A stretch of 64,000 nt of DNA from G965230065 sp965230065 (lineage in GTDB: Bacteria > Bacteroidota > Bacteroidia > Cytophagales > Cyclobacteriaceae), in assembly GCA_965230065.1 (NCBI GenBank), contig OZ245942.1, forward strand, positions 4,650,001 to 4,714,000, given 5' to 3'. The position numbers and the translations under genes were made by a program. Positions within the stretch are counted from its first letter, which is position 1. Every line of letters begins with the position of its first letter. A model generated the notes under the pieces. The model was not told the origin of the DNA and made no database searches. It saw only the letters and a program-made list of their open reading frames with translations. Shown piece after piece: positions 35,724 through 44,310 of the stretch.

Positions 35724-36230
35724 ATGAAAATTCTGGTTCCCGGCCTGCTTGTATTTGCCATATGGTGCTATGCCGCTGCCCACTGGTACGTTTGCAATAT
35801 TAAATACCTTTGTGACGATCCTGTTACCGCTTCTGCCATGCCCCCGCCTGCTTCTGATGCACCTACAACACCTGATGAAGAAATGATTAAAATCAGGGAA
35901 CATGAAACCGGGGCAGTCATTCACTTCGGGTTTGATTCCAACATTCCTGAAGACAGCGAAGTCCTCAATGCTTATTTACAAAAAGTTACAGAAAATCATT
36001 CGAGTAAATCTATTCAGATAACCGGCCATACCGATACCACCGGGGCCGAGGATTATAATTATCAGCTTGGACTTGAAAGGGCCAAGGCAGTTAAAAATTT
36101 ATTGGTCAAACGAGGGTTTGATGCGGCTGCTATTACCACAGCTTCCAAAGGTGAAACTGAATCGCTTACCAATGAGTCTTCCGCAGAAGAAAGGCATTCT
36201 GACCGGAGAGTAGAAATAATCATCCAATAA
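35724..36230 (+). CDS. OmpA-family peptidoglycan-binding protein
   Basis: A 168-residue envelope protein. The N terminus is a hydrophobic segment (ILVPGLLVFAIWCYAAAHWY), either an uncleaved anchor or a signal peptide. The OmpA-C domain covers about 65-168: VIHFGFDSNIPEDSEVL, ITGHTDTTGAEDYNYQLGLERAKAV and HSDRRVEIIIQ, including the Asp and Arg that bind diaminopimelate. The following gene starts 13 bp downstream, so they form a small operon. It probably links the envelope to the cell wall. Confidence 0.88.
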   Translation: MKILVPGLLVFAIWCYAAAHWYVCNIKYLCDDPVTASAMPPPASDAPTTPDEEMIKIREHETGAVIHFGFDSNIPEDSEVLNAYLQKVTENHSSKSIQITGHTDTTGAEDYNYQLGLERAKAVKNLLVKRGFDAAAITTASKGETESLTNESSAEERHSDRRVEIIIQ

Positions 36231-36243
36231 AATCAATCGTACT

Positions 36244-36822
36244 ATGTTTCAAAGTTTTAATCCCATGGACAAATCTACCGCCATCCTGGAAATTCTTATC
36301 ATGCTTATTGTGGCTTTTGCCATTGGTTTCATCATTGCCTGGTTGCTCAGAAGAAGAGAGGCAGCCCGTATGGCCCAGTTGGAAACCGACAACACAAAAA
36401 TGAAAGACCAGATTAACCAATTAGAAGAAGAAAGGGCACACCTCATTACCCGTAGCGGTGCATTGGAAGCCGAGCTGGACCAATATGTCAAAAGCAGGCA
36501 AACAGCCCAAAACGTGGAAGCACCTACTGAAATGAAACAAAGCGACCTGAATAATGCCAAGAGACTGGGTTTTGTCCCCGCAAAAGCAGTACATAAAGAC
36601 GACCTCAAGCTGATTAGTGGCGTAGGGCCTTTCATTGAGCAAAAGCTGAACAATCTTGGTATTTATACTTTTGAACAAATCTCCGGATTTTCAAAAGAAA
36701 CTATTGAGAAAGTTACCCATGCCATAGAGTTCTTTCCTGGCAGGATTGAGCGGGACCACTGGGTAGACCAGGCGCGCCGTTTCAATCAGGTGAAAGTAAA
36801 TGAACACGAACATGAAGGTTGA
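36244..36822 (+). CDS. membrane-anchored coiled-coil protein with C-terminal HhH-type domain
   Basis: 192 aa. One transmembrane helix (ILIMLIVAFAIGFIIAWLL, about 18-36) is followed by a coiled coil (MAQLETDNTKMKDQINQLEE) and a C-terminal helix-hairpin-helix-like domain DLKLISGVGPFIEQKLNNLG then IYTFEQISGFS, typical of the COG3743-type 'flap-endonuclease-like' proteins. No nuclease active site is visible, so a DNA- or protein-binding scaffold is likely. An alternative start is ATG 36268 (MDKSTAIL). It is cotranscribed with the OmpA-family gene. Confidence 0.8.
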   Translation: MFQSFNPMDKSTAILEILIMLIVAFAIGFIIAWLLRRREAARMAQLETDNTKMKDQINQLEEERAHLITRSGALEAELDQYVKSRQTAQNVEAPTEMKQSDLNNAKRLGFVPAKAVHKDDLKLISGVGPFIEQKLNNLGIYTFEQISGFSKETIEKVTHAIEFFPGRIERDHWVDQARRFNQVKVNEHEHEG

Positions 36823-36976
36823 CAAGTAACCTTCTGTGATTTTTTCTATGGAAAGCAGGTAAATAGAGGTTTTTATTACAAGCCCCAAAAAGCTTAAGCT
36901 GTTTACTTGCTTTTATTTTTTTATACATCTTTCTTACCCCGATTTCGTTTGTTGTAAACGGAAACAACGCACTTAA

Positions 36977-39496
36977 TTGGTATTACACTTGGTAAGGTAT
37001 TTTTTTTCTTTTTTTGGGAGTTTGCTCCTGCATGTCTTTTTACTTTTCCCTACTTTCGGGCAGTCTACCATCGTTTCCGGTAAAGTAACCGATGCCGAAA
37101 CCGGAGAGGTTGTACCCTTTGCCAATGTAATATTTGTTGGGGCTGGGCAGGGAATCACTACCGATTTTGAAGGAAAATATGAAGTTACTACTTCCCAGGC
37201 TGTCGATAGCATCAGGGTTTCTTATATTGGTTATGTGGCCCAGGTAAGGCCAATCGAACGAGGTATTCGCCAAACCATTAATTTTCAATTATTTCCCGAT
37301 ATAGTAAACCTGCAAGAAATCGTGATTGAGGCAGGAGAAAACCCTGCTTTTGAACTCTTACGGAAAGTTCAGGAAAATAAGGAGCAAAACGATCGCCGTA
37401 ATCTGATTGCCTACGATTACGAAAGCTACAGCAAACTGGAAGTAGACATGCACAACATGGACAAAAAGTTCAGGGAGCGTTGGGCAGTGAAAAAAATATT
37501 TGAAGTAGTAGATAGCCTGGATCAGATTACGGACGAAAGCGGAGCACCTATATTGCCTCTATTCATTTCAGAGGCGTTGTCAAGGGTGTACCAGAAAAAT
37601 AATCCGGAGCTGAGCCGGGAAAATATCATCAAAACACAAATCACGGGCGTTGGTTTTGACAATAACAGTTACCTTTCTCAGCTGATTGGTAATTCTATTC
37701 AGGATTTTAACTTTTATCAGAACTGGATGACCATTGCCTACAAAGAGTTTATTTCTCCACTGGCAACCACCGGCCGTCTGTATTATGATTACTCCCTTTC
37801 TGACAGTGTATGGATAGAAGAAGACTTTTGCTATCGCCTGGACGTTTATCCTAAAAGCGAGCAGGATCTGGCATTTCATGGCACGGTGTGGATTACCAAA
37901 GATGAGTACGCACTCAAACAACTGGATCTTACGATTACCGAAGCCGCCAATCTGAACTACATCAACAAAGTAAAAATACAGCAAGCGCTTACCCCTGCTG
38001 CTTCAGGGCATTGGATGCCTGCCAAAACCCGCATTCTTATGGAAATTTTGCCGCTTAAAAACTCTCCGGGTATGCTGGCAAAATCTTATGTTTCTAACCG
38101 TGATTTTCAGATAAACCAGCCAAAACCAGCCAAATATTATGAAACCTTTGTAGACATGGCAGAGGATGCCAGGGTAGAAAGTGTAGAATTTTGGGAGCAA
38201 AACCGGCATGATGACCTTTCCGAGGTAGACTTGCAGGTATATGCCATGATTGACACCATCAATAACATTCCACGGATAAAAACATATGTGGATATTATTG
38301 ATATTGCGATTAATGGCTATAAAACAATAGGCAAAGTAGATATAGGCCCTTACCTTTTTGCCTACGCATTTAATAACATTGAAGGCAGCCGTTTTCAGTT
38401 GGGTTTCCGTACGAACCCTCATTTCAGCAATAAATGGAAATTGAAAGGTTATGGTGCCTATGGTACCGGGGATGGACGTTTTAAATACGGGGCATCAGTC
38501 GGGTATATTTTATCACGGAAACCCTGGACAGAATTTACAGTGTTGCGTTCTGAAGATATTGACCAGGTGGGGTTGTTTGCCAGTGATTTGATAGGAAGCA
38601 ATAATATATTTTATTCGTTCAGTCGCTTTGGTACTTTGGTGCGCCCTTACTGGAACCGCCAAAACCGCCTGAGTGTAAAAACCGCCATAAACCGGGGCAT
38701 CACCCAAAAGGTGACCCTTGTGAATAAAGAATTTGACCCGCTTTTTGACTTTGCCTATAAACAGGAACCTTCGGATGCAAACTCGCCCATAAGCAGCAAG
38801 TATACAACTACTGAAGTCCGCTTTGAAACCCGCTTTGCCCGGGATGCCAGGTATATTGAACAGTGGAACGAAAGGGTAAGCGTGGGCCTGAACAGATGGC
38901 CGGTTTTTACCATACGATATACTTTAGGACTGGAAAATTTCCTGGGTGGGGATTTCAACTATCACCGTCTGGACGGAAGCGTTACACAGGATTTGAAAAT
39001 GGGATTTTTCGGCACTTCTACATATGAGTTAAAAGCAGGGCACATCTTTAACCAATTGCCCTACCCATTGCTGGAAGTTCATATTGGCAACGAGTCGCCT
39101 TTTTATACAACGGCGGCTTACAATACCATGAACTTCTTTGAATTTGTAAGTGACAGTTATGCTTCTTTGCGGTACCAGCACGCTTTTCAGGGATTTATCA
39201 TGAACCGCATTCCCCTGATGAAAAAGCTAAAATGGCGACTGGTAGCGAATGCCAACGTGTTGTATGGCAGTACCCGACAGGAAAACCGGGATATTATCGC
39301 TGAAACCGATGCAGAGGGCAACCCCATCCCAGGGTTTGGTTACCTGGATAAAGGCAAACCTTTCATAGAATTGGGGTATGGCATAGAAAACATTTTCAAA
39401 GTGGCCCGTGTTGATGCTTTTCACCGCCTTACCTACCTTGATAACCCCGATGTGAGTAAGTTTACAGTAAAAATCTCATTCCAGATTATTCTGTAA
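36977..39496 (+). CDS. DUF5686/carboxypeptidase-regulatory-like outer-membrane protein
   Basis: 839-residue outer-membrane protein of unknown role, common in Bacteroidota. Signal peptide (FFSFFGSLLLHVFLLFPTFG), a carboxypeptidase-regulatory-like beta-sandwich (STIVSGKVTDAETGEVVPFA, about 33-110), then a DUF5686 region with YDYESYSKLEVDM, and a C-terminal beta-barrel (alternating aromatic strands ending FTVKISFQIIL). No ATG precedes the signal peptide: translation probably starts at a TTG (36977 or 36989). The last 21 bp overlap the end of the convergent beta-helix gene. Confidence 0.82.
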   Translation: MVLHLVRYFFSFFGSLLLHVFLLFPTFGQSTIVSGKVTDAETGEVVPFANVIFVGAGQGITTDFEGKYEVTTSQAVDSIRVSYIGYVAQVRPIERGIRQTINFQLFPDIVNLQEIVIEAGENPAFELLRKVQENKEQNDRRNLIAYDYESYSKLEVDMHNMDKKFRERWAVKKIFEVVDSLDQITDESGAPILPLFISEALSRVYQKNNPELSRENIIKTQITGVGFDNNSYLSQLIGNSIQDFNFYQNWMTIAYKEFISPLATTGRLYYDYSLSDSVWIEEDFCYRLDVYPKSEQDLAFHGTVWITKDEYALKQLDLTITEAANLNYINKVKIQQALTPAASGHWMPAKTRILMEILPLKNSPGMLAKSYVSNRDFQINQPKPAKYYETFVDMAEDARVESVEFWEQNRHDDLSEVDLQVYAMIDTINNIPRIKTYVDIIDIAINGYKTIGKVDIGPYLFAYAFNNIEGSRFQLGFRTNPHFSNKWKLKGYGAYGTGDGRFKYGASVGYILSRKPWTEFTVLRSEDIDQVGLFASDLIGSNNIFYSFSRFGTLVRPYWNRQNRLSVKTAINRGITQKVTLVNKEFDPLFDFAYKQEPSDANSPISSKYTTTEVRFETRFARDARYIEQWNERVSVGLNRWPVFTIRYTLGLENFLGGDFNYHRLDGSVTQDLKMGFFGTSTYELKAGHIFNQLPYPLLEVHIGNESPFYTTAAYNTMNFFEFVSDSYASLRYQHAFQGFIMNRIPLMKKLKWRLVANANVLYGSTRQENRDIIAETDAEGNPIPGFGYLDKGKPFIELGYGIENIFKVARVDAFHRLTYLDNPDVSKFTVKISFQIIL

Positions 39497-41665
39497 GCCC
39501 ATTTTTTCAAAGGGTATGGGTTGAAAACCGGGTATTTCATTGAATATCCTTGCCTCCTTTTTCAGGCTGAAATTTTTATTTGCAACGGATACAAAACCAG
39601 GGTTTTGGTCAGTGATGAGATTATCAACCATCTCTATTTTGGGAGACTTGACAAATCCAGACTGATAAAACACATTATGCACTACCCGGCTTTTCCGTTC
39701 TTTTTCTACAAAGAAATCCTTCAGCTCCGGATAATGCGTGCTGTAGGGTGGTTGCATCACATTCACCTCCTGCAACATCCGTTTTCTCCAGAGTTTTCCT
39801 TGCACCATCGTATTCCATTTTTTATTGGGCCAGGGCCTGTTATAAAAAGCTTTTTTGCAATCAATAAAAATATTATTCTCTATAAGATGATCAAATCCGG
39901 CAGAAATATGTATTGTGCCGTATTCATGGCCGGTTTTATAAAACACATTGCCGATGACCTTGCCTCCACTTTTTCCATCATCAAAATAAATCGCGGCTAC
40001 ACGGTTGGCTGCACTGATAATATTATGGAAATAATTATACCGTATCACATTGCCCCTTTCGGAAGGGTTGCGCCCGGTGTAAATAGCCCCCATATCGTCA
40101 AATTCCTGGCACACCCGGGTGATTTCGTTAAATTCAATTTGCTGGTCGTTTCCACTCATCAGGATACCGGCATGGGGCAAGTCGTGGATGTAATTGTGTG
40201 CCACACGGTTGCCAACGCCTCTGAGCCAAATGGCCGGACAGTACGTTTTGTTCCAGCGGTTGAGGTCGTAAAACTCGCAGTTTACCACTTCGTTATTTCC
40301 GGGCTGTAATGATTTTCGGTCGCCCCCGTCCAAAATAATCCCCCCGGTGCCTGTTTGGTAAATTTTACAGTTTTCAATCCGTTGATTTGTTCCGGCTTCC
40401 CGGTTCCATACATTGCTGCTGTAATTTTGTGCGGAGAAGTTTCCGATCTGCCGGCTTACACTTTTGCCCATCATGGAATGTACTGGCCCGTTGGTATTTT
40501 CAGCCCCTTTTCCCATCATAATGGCCAGGGTGCCCAGGTTACGAAACGTGCAATTGGAAATTTGAACATGCTCACCATTTTCCAGATAAGCGCCCATGCC
40601 CCTGGCATTTTCAAATGTAAAGCCGGAAAAACTGATATGAGAAACACCTTCCAGGGCGAGCATGGGTGCTTCCAGCATGGAGAGGACTATTTTACTACTT
40701 GCAGGGGAGGAGGCAAGCCAGGTGTACAGTATTCCTTTTTCCCGGTCAATAAAGTACTCGCCGGGCTGGTCGATTTCTTCCAGGAGGTTGTACACATAAT
40801 AGCCCCTGAAGTGCCTCCCTCTTTTGGTGGAATCATCACTGCTCATGATGGTGTACATGTGGGGTTGTACAAGCTTAATAATGTGCTTCTCAAAGTCAAT
40901 AGATTCAACTTTGAGGTTATCATCTGAAAACCCGTTATAAAAAATCCCATTCAGCCAAATGTCATCGGCAGCCTGCCAGCGATTGGCCCGGTCGTAGTCA
41001 AACATAAACGAGCCTCCTCTGTTGGAAAAATCGTTTTTTCTGGGATTTGAGCCGGGGTCAATTACTTTGCCTATCTTCAGATTGCCTTCATTGGGCCAGC
41101 GGGCCAGCGTCTGGGTTTTGTCATTCACAAACAACTCCATAGGTGCCGGGCGGATAGATTGGGAAAAACCATGCTGTTTTAATTGTCCGTAATCCCTAAT
41201 GCCCAGGGTTTTCAGGTCGGCCATCCATACCTGATTTTGGGCAGTAGTGGGCAACCTTTGCAATATATCCGCATCCGTTACTTTTTGCAGGGCATTCGCA
41301 GGAATTTCTACTCCACCGCTAAAGTTTACGGCTTCGTTTTCGTAATTGCGGTACAGTATGGGGGCTTGGGGTGTGCCCGCGTCATCGGCATTAAAAGCCA
41401 CGGTTTCAGTAATGGGGTAAGTGCCTTCCCTGAAATAAACGGTTATACCTTCAGCCGCAATTTGCCCGCTTGCTTTCAATTGCCTGATTTTATTTTTGGC
41501 CCCTTCCAACGTAGCCAAAGGGCTTGTCAACGTGCCTGCATGCGCATCATTTCCTTTGGGAGATACATAGAGTTCTTTGGATGGTTGGGCTGAGATAGGG
41601 TGGCAAGCAAGGGTGATACCGGCTAAAAGGGATAAAATAAACAAACCAAAAAAGTTAATCTTCAT
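39476..41665 (-). CDS. secreted right-handed parallel beta-helix protein (GH141/PL-like)
   Basis: 729 aa, probable carbohydrate-active enzyme. Signal peptide (FGLFILSLLAGITLACHPISA) precedes KELYVSPKGNDAHAGTLTSP and GITVYFREGTYPITETVAFN, the standard N terminus of beta-helix enzymes of the GH141/polysaccharide-lyase type. Repeated coil motifs such as HVQISNCTFRNLG, NCKIYQTGTGGIILDGG, VVNCEFYDLNRW, GNRVAHNYIHDLPHAGILMS and GNVIRYNYFHNI build the helix. Which family and substrate it has cannot be settled from motifs. It stands alone and ends within the convergent DUF5686 gene. Confidence 0.75.
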   Translation of the reverse strand: MKINFFGLFILSLLAGITLACHPISAQPSKELYVSPKGNDAHAGTLTSPLATLEGAKNKIRQLKASGQIAAEGITVYFREGTYPITETVAFNADDAGTPQAPILYRNYENEAVNFSGGVEIPANALQKVTDADILQRLPTTAQNQVWMADLKTLGIRDYGQLKQHGFSQSIRPAPMELFVNDKTQTLARWPNEGNLKIGKVIDPGSNPRKNDFSNRGGSFMFDYDRANRWQAADDIWLNGIFYNGFSDDNLKVESIDFEKHIIKLVQPHMYTIMSSDDSTKRGRHFRGYYVYNLLEEIDQPGEYFIDREKGILYTWLASSPASSKIVLSMLEAPMLALEGVSHISFSGFTFENARGMGAYLENGEHVQISNCTFRNLGTLAIMMGKGAENTNGPVHSMMGKSVSRQIGNFSAQNYSSNVWNREAGTNQRIENCKIYQTGTGGIILDGGDRKSLQPGNNEVVNCEFYDLNRWNKTYCPAIWLRGVGNRVAHNYIHDLPHAGILMSGNDQQIEFNEITRVCQEFDDMGAIYTGRNPSERGNVIRYNYFHNIISAANRVAAIYFDDGKSGGKVIGNVFYKTGHEYGTIHISAGFDHLIENNIFIDCKKAFYNRPWPNKKWNTMVQGKLWRKRMLQEVNVMQPPYSTHYPELKDFFVEKERKSRVVHNVFYQSGFVKSPKIEMVDNLITDQNPGFVSVANKNFSLKKEARIFNEIPGFQPIPFEKMGLQNNLE

Positions 41666-41882
41666 AAAAAATCCAGGTTAAACATCCAGTGTTTTAACGG
41701 GGTGTGGGCTTTTTTGATACAGGGAAAAAACAATGATGGGGGGTACTGGGTGAGGGGGTTTTGTAAAGTAGGGGCTTAACGGCCGATGCCAGCTGTAGGC
41801 CGACTTGTTCAAACGATTAGAAAAACGAGGATATCAATCCCTATTCCAGCTTTACAAAACAACGACTGATGATTGACGAACC

Positions 41883-41988
41883 CAATTCCATTGCGGGCCG
41901 TATACGAGGCCCGTATGCACGGTGGTGTGACTGGGCTGGCATTCCAGAGGCGCACTGGCGGTCATTTGGCCGTCAGCCGTTTACTCAT
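41883..41988 (+). mobile_element. 3'-terminal remnant (domains V-VI) of a group II intron
   Basis: The sequence GGGCCGTATAC-GAGGCCC-GTATGCACGGTGG at 41895-41925 folds like intron domain V: CCGT/ACGG and ATAC/GTAT helices separated by a 2-nt bulge on the 3' side. After GTGTGA comes a domain VI-like hairpin (CTGGCGG/CCGTCAG) ending in TTTACTCAT, close to the usual YACTC-AY 3' end. No reverse transcriptase remains upstream: 41666-41882 has no gene. A 16-base insertion splits the usual V-VI junction. The open frame across this stretch (41869-42060) is best seen as structural RNA, not protein. Confidence 0.5.
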
Positions 41989-42128
41989 ATATTTGGAGAA
42001 AATCGTCAAAGTACAATTTTTTGTATCTTAATAGATGGTTCTAGGAAGGGGAGGAAATAGCCGTCTACTAAACACTTTTGATGTTGCAATCGAGGAATAC
42101 CTTCCCTTTCTTTTCATCTCAAGCCAGA

Positions 42129-43444
42129 ACAGTACCTAAAGGCTGTACCCCTTATGTTCAGACCTACCATCAACTGTGAGTATAGGCTATAGATGATTTT
42201 TTTTACTACAAATCAATAAGCTATGAGCAATTCTTTTGATGCATCTATTCAAAACATTGGAGTAGATATCTCCAAAGATCATTTTCATGTAGTCTTATCC
42301 TTAGCCAATTCTGAGCAGCGTATCAAGTTCAAGGGTTCCAGAAAGTTTAGCAATGATGGAACTGGCTTCCGGCAATTTGAGAAATGGATAGCATCAAAAA
42401 GAGTAAGAGGTGTTAACCTAAGAATTCTGATGGAAGCTACCGGGATCTATTATGAACAGCTGGCCTGGTTCTTACATCAAAAGGGGTATTCCTTATCTGT
42501 CATTTTACCTACCAAAGCTAAAAGATACCTGCAGGCTATTGGGAATAAGAGTAAGAATGATAAAATTGATGCAAAAGGTCTGGCACAAATGGGCCTTGAG
42601 CAGCGTTTGCCAGAATGGAAGCCGCTTTCTTCAAATATCTACCATTTAAGATTATTGACGCGTCAGTTAGAGGACTTTCATAAACAACGAACCGCTTTTC
42701 TTAATCAGCTACATGCTCTCCAGTATAGCGCTTACAAGGTAAGTGAAGTTGAAAAAAGCCTTAAGAAAATGATAAAGGAACTTGAGAAAGGCATTAGCCA
42801 GCTCGAGAAGGCAATCAGCAATTGCGTTGAGCAAGACGCTATGCTAAAGTCAAAAGTTGAAAAAATCACCTCAATTAAGGGTGTAGGAATGAAAACAGTA
42901 GCCGTAGTTATCTCAGAAACCAATGGCTTTGCAAACTTTGAAAACCAAGCACAACTGGTTAGTTACGCTGGCTATGACGTTGTGGAAAATCAATCAGGCC
43001 AAAAGTCAGGGAAAACCAGGATCTCAAAAAAAGGTAATGCTCATATAAGAAGAGCCCTACATTTGCCAGCTTTTGGTGTGGTGAAAAACGGAGTGATTCC
43101 TTTTAAAGCTCAACATCAAAGATTACTTGATCGTAACAAAACCAAAATGCAGGCCTATGTAGCTGTACAAAGAAAATTACTAATACTGATATGGGCACTA
43201 TGGAGAAAGGATGAGCCATATGACCCCAACTATAATCAACATGTAAAAACTACTTCCAGCAATGAAGAGCCTAAGCTCCTCTTTTCGCTTGGCTCCGAAG
43301 GAGACAGATATAAAGTAGCCCCAGATAAAACCAGGGCTACGCTAGATGGACTTCCATGCAACGAGTCACCTGAAGCCCTCTTTTCGCTAGAATAAAGATA
43401 TAAAAAAAATTATACTTATAAACTTGGGTTTTCAGACAGTACCT
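42129..43444 (+). mobile_element. IS110-family insertion sequence (boundaries tentative)
   Basis: An IS110-type transposase gene with short non-coding ends. ACAGTACCT occurs at 42129-42137 and again at 43436-43444, a possible duplicated core/target that would bound a 1.3-kb element. A second candidate is the inverted pair CAATCGAGG (42089-42097) and CCTCGATTG (43442-43450), which would include about 130 bp of left non-coding end. IS110 elements lack classic terminal repeats and carry a structured bridge RNA in a non-coding end; 42060-42222 or the right end would be the place to look. Confidence 0.5.
42223..43395 (+). CDS. IS110-family transposase
   Basis: 390 aa. RuvC-like DEDD domain: NIGVDISKDHFHVVLS (Asp), LMEATGIYYEQLAWFL (Glu), NKSKNDKIDAKGLAQMG (Asp-x-x-Asp). 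After a coiled-coil stretch the Tnp domain has ITSIKGVGMKTVAVVISET, QLVSYAGYDVVENQSGQKSG and KGNAHIRRALHLPAF, with the Ser-containing site of IS110 enzymes. The last 45 residues are not conserved in the family and arise from translation through a duplicated right-end segment (EEPKLLFSLG and SPEALFSLE). The gene is intact. Confidence 0.93.
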   Translation: MSNSFDASIQNIGVDISKDHFHVVLSLANSEQRIKFKGSRKFSNDGTGFRQFEKWIASKRVRGVNLRILMEATGIYYEQLAWFLHQKGYSLSVILPTKAKRYLQAIGNKSKNDKIDAKGLAQMGLEQRLPEWKPLSSNIYHLRLLTRQLEDFHKQRTAFLNQLHALQYSAYKVSEVEKSLKKMIKELEKGISQLEKAISNCVEQDAMLKSKVEKITSIKGVGMKTVAVVISETNGFANFENQAQLVSYAGYDVVENQSGQKSGKTRISKKGNAHIRRALHLPAFGVVKNGVIPFKAQHQRLLDRNKTKMQAYVAVQRKLLILIWALWRKDEPYDPNYNQHVKTTSSNEEPKLLFSLGSEGDRYKVAPDKTRATLDGLPCNESPEALFSLE

Positions 43445-43773
43445 CGATTGGGGCATTGTGCTTTTTTTATTTTTATTCTCCGTCCACATGGTCAACTTGT
43501 TACGATGTTCATGATTGTCTATCAATTTCTCTCTTTTCAAGGGGTGTGCGTTGGGACAAGCAAATGTGGCACGGTATGGAATGTAGCGTAGCGGAATGGA
43601 ATAACGGGCTACTCTTGCTGTGCGGTGCTGGAAGTGGGTAAATGAAGAGAGTGAGGTACGAACGACCTGAATGAACCTCTGGAAGCACATGGGTGCAGGA
43701 GGGCTTTAGGTCAATCTAAGTTGTCTTTGAAATAATATGAAAAACACATCAATTTTTCTATTTTTGACCACAG
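43396..43773 (+). other. 378-bp intergenic spacer after IS110
   Basis: No gene seen. 43540-43720 is more GC-rich than its surroundings and contains imperfect inverted stretches (for example GGAATG-TAGCGTAGCGGAATGGAAT), perhaps another degraded element. TATTTTTG at 43759-43766 fits a -7 box for the metal operon, but it is so close to the ATG at 43774 that the message would be almost leaderless. Confidence 0.4.
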
Positions 43774-44226
43774 ATGAATTTATTCAATCAAATAAGGGCG
43801 TATTCTATATTGCTCATCATGCTATTTGGTATGATGCACAATGCCTTTCCGCATGTTCATCATGAGCATGACCTTGATGGGCATACGAAACTGATTGGAG
43901 AATCACATCATCACCATCATGATTCAGACCACCATCATCATTCAGATGAAGAGGAAAATGATCACGAGGAAAAGACTTTCTTAGATTTTCTTTTTAAGAA
44001 TCATTCTCATACCAAACACACGCATCAATATACTCCTGCCGCTGTTGAGCATGTAAAAACGGTAAAGCAGGTTGTTGTTAAGTTTTTTAGGAGTAATGAT
44101 TCATGGGAGTTTTCTGCAAAAGAAACTGATATTGGGTTGCACAAACATGTGTTTTTCAATGACGTTGGATTAGAAGATCCCAATTTAAATTCCAACCCAC
44201 TTCGGGGGCCCCCTTCTTTAGGATAA
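43774..44226 (+). CDS. secreted histidine-rich protein at the head of the metal efflux operon
   Basis: 150 aa of no named family. Signal peptide or anchor (IRAYSILLIMLFGMMHNAFP) followed by an extreme His/Asp/Glu stretch: HVHHEHDLDGH, ESHHHHHDSDHHHHSDEEEN and FKNHSHTKHTHQ. Such segments bind Zn, Ni, Co or Cu. The C-terminal 60 residues (about 90-150) are ordinary and may fold. It is first in a run of six same-strand genes for CBA-type export, with an 84-bp gap to the TolC gene. It probably acts as periplasmic metal sink or sensor (inference). Confidence 0.75.
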   Translation: MNLFNQIRAYSILLIMLFGMMHNAFPHVHHEHDLDGHTKLIGESHHHHHDSDHHHHSDEEENDHEEKTFLDFLFKNHSHTKHTHQYTPAAVEHVKTVKQVVVKFFRSNDSWEFSAKETDIGLHKHVFFNDVGLEDPNLNSNPLRGPPSLG

Positions 44227-44310
44227 TCGTTTCTGGCAAGTAATGACTCGTCACGGAGACACACAACTGTGTGCTCTGCATCATTAGATTAATCCTAAAA
44301 ATCAATTTAC

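Noticed and set aside
41869..42060. 63-codon open frame (MIDEPNSIAGRIRG...)
   Set aside because: It covers the domain V-VI-like RNA structure; the open frame has no protein-like conservation visible and is better explained as intron RNA.
43540..43720. Possible 5' half of the group II intron beyond the IS110 element
   Set aside because: It would be in the wrong order relative to the 3' remnant, and I cannot match it to a 5' intron end (GUGYG).
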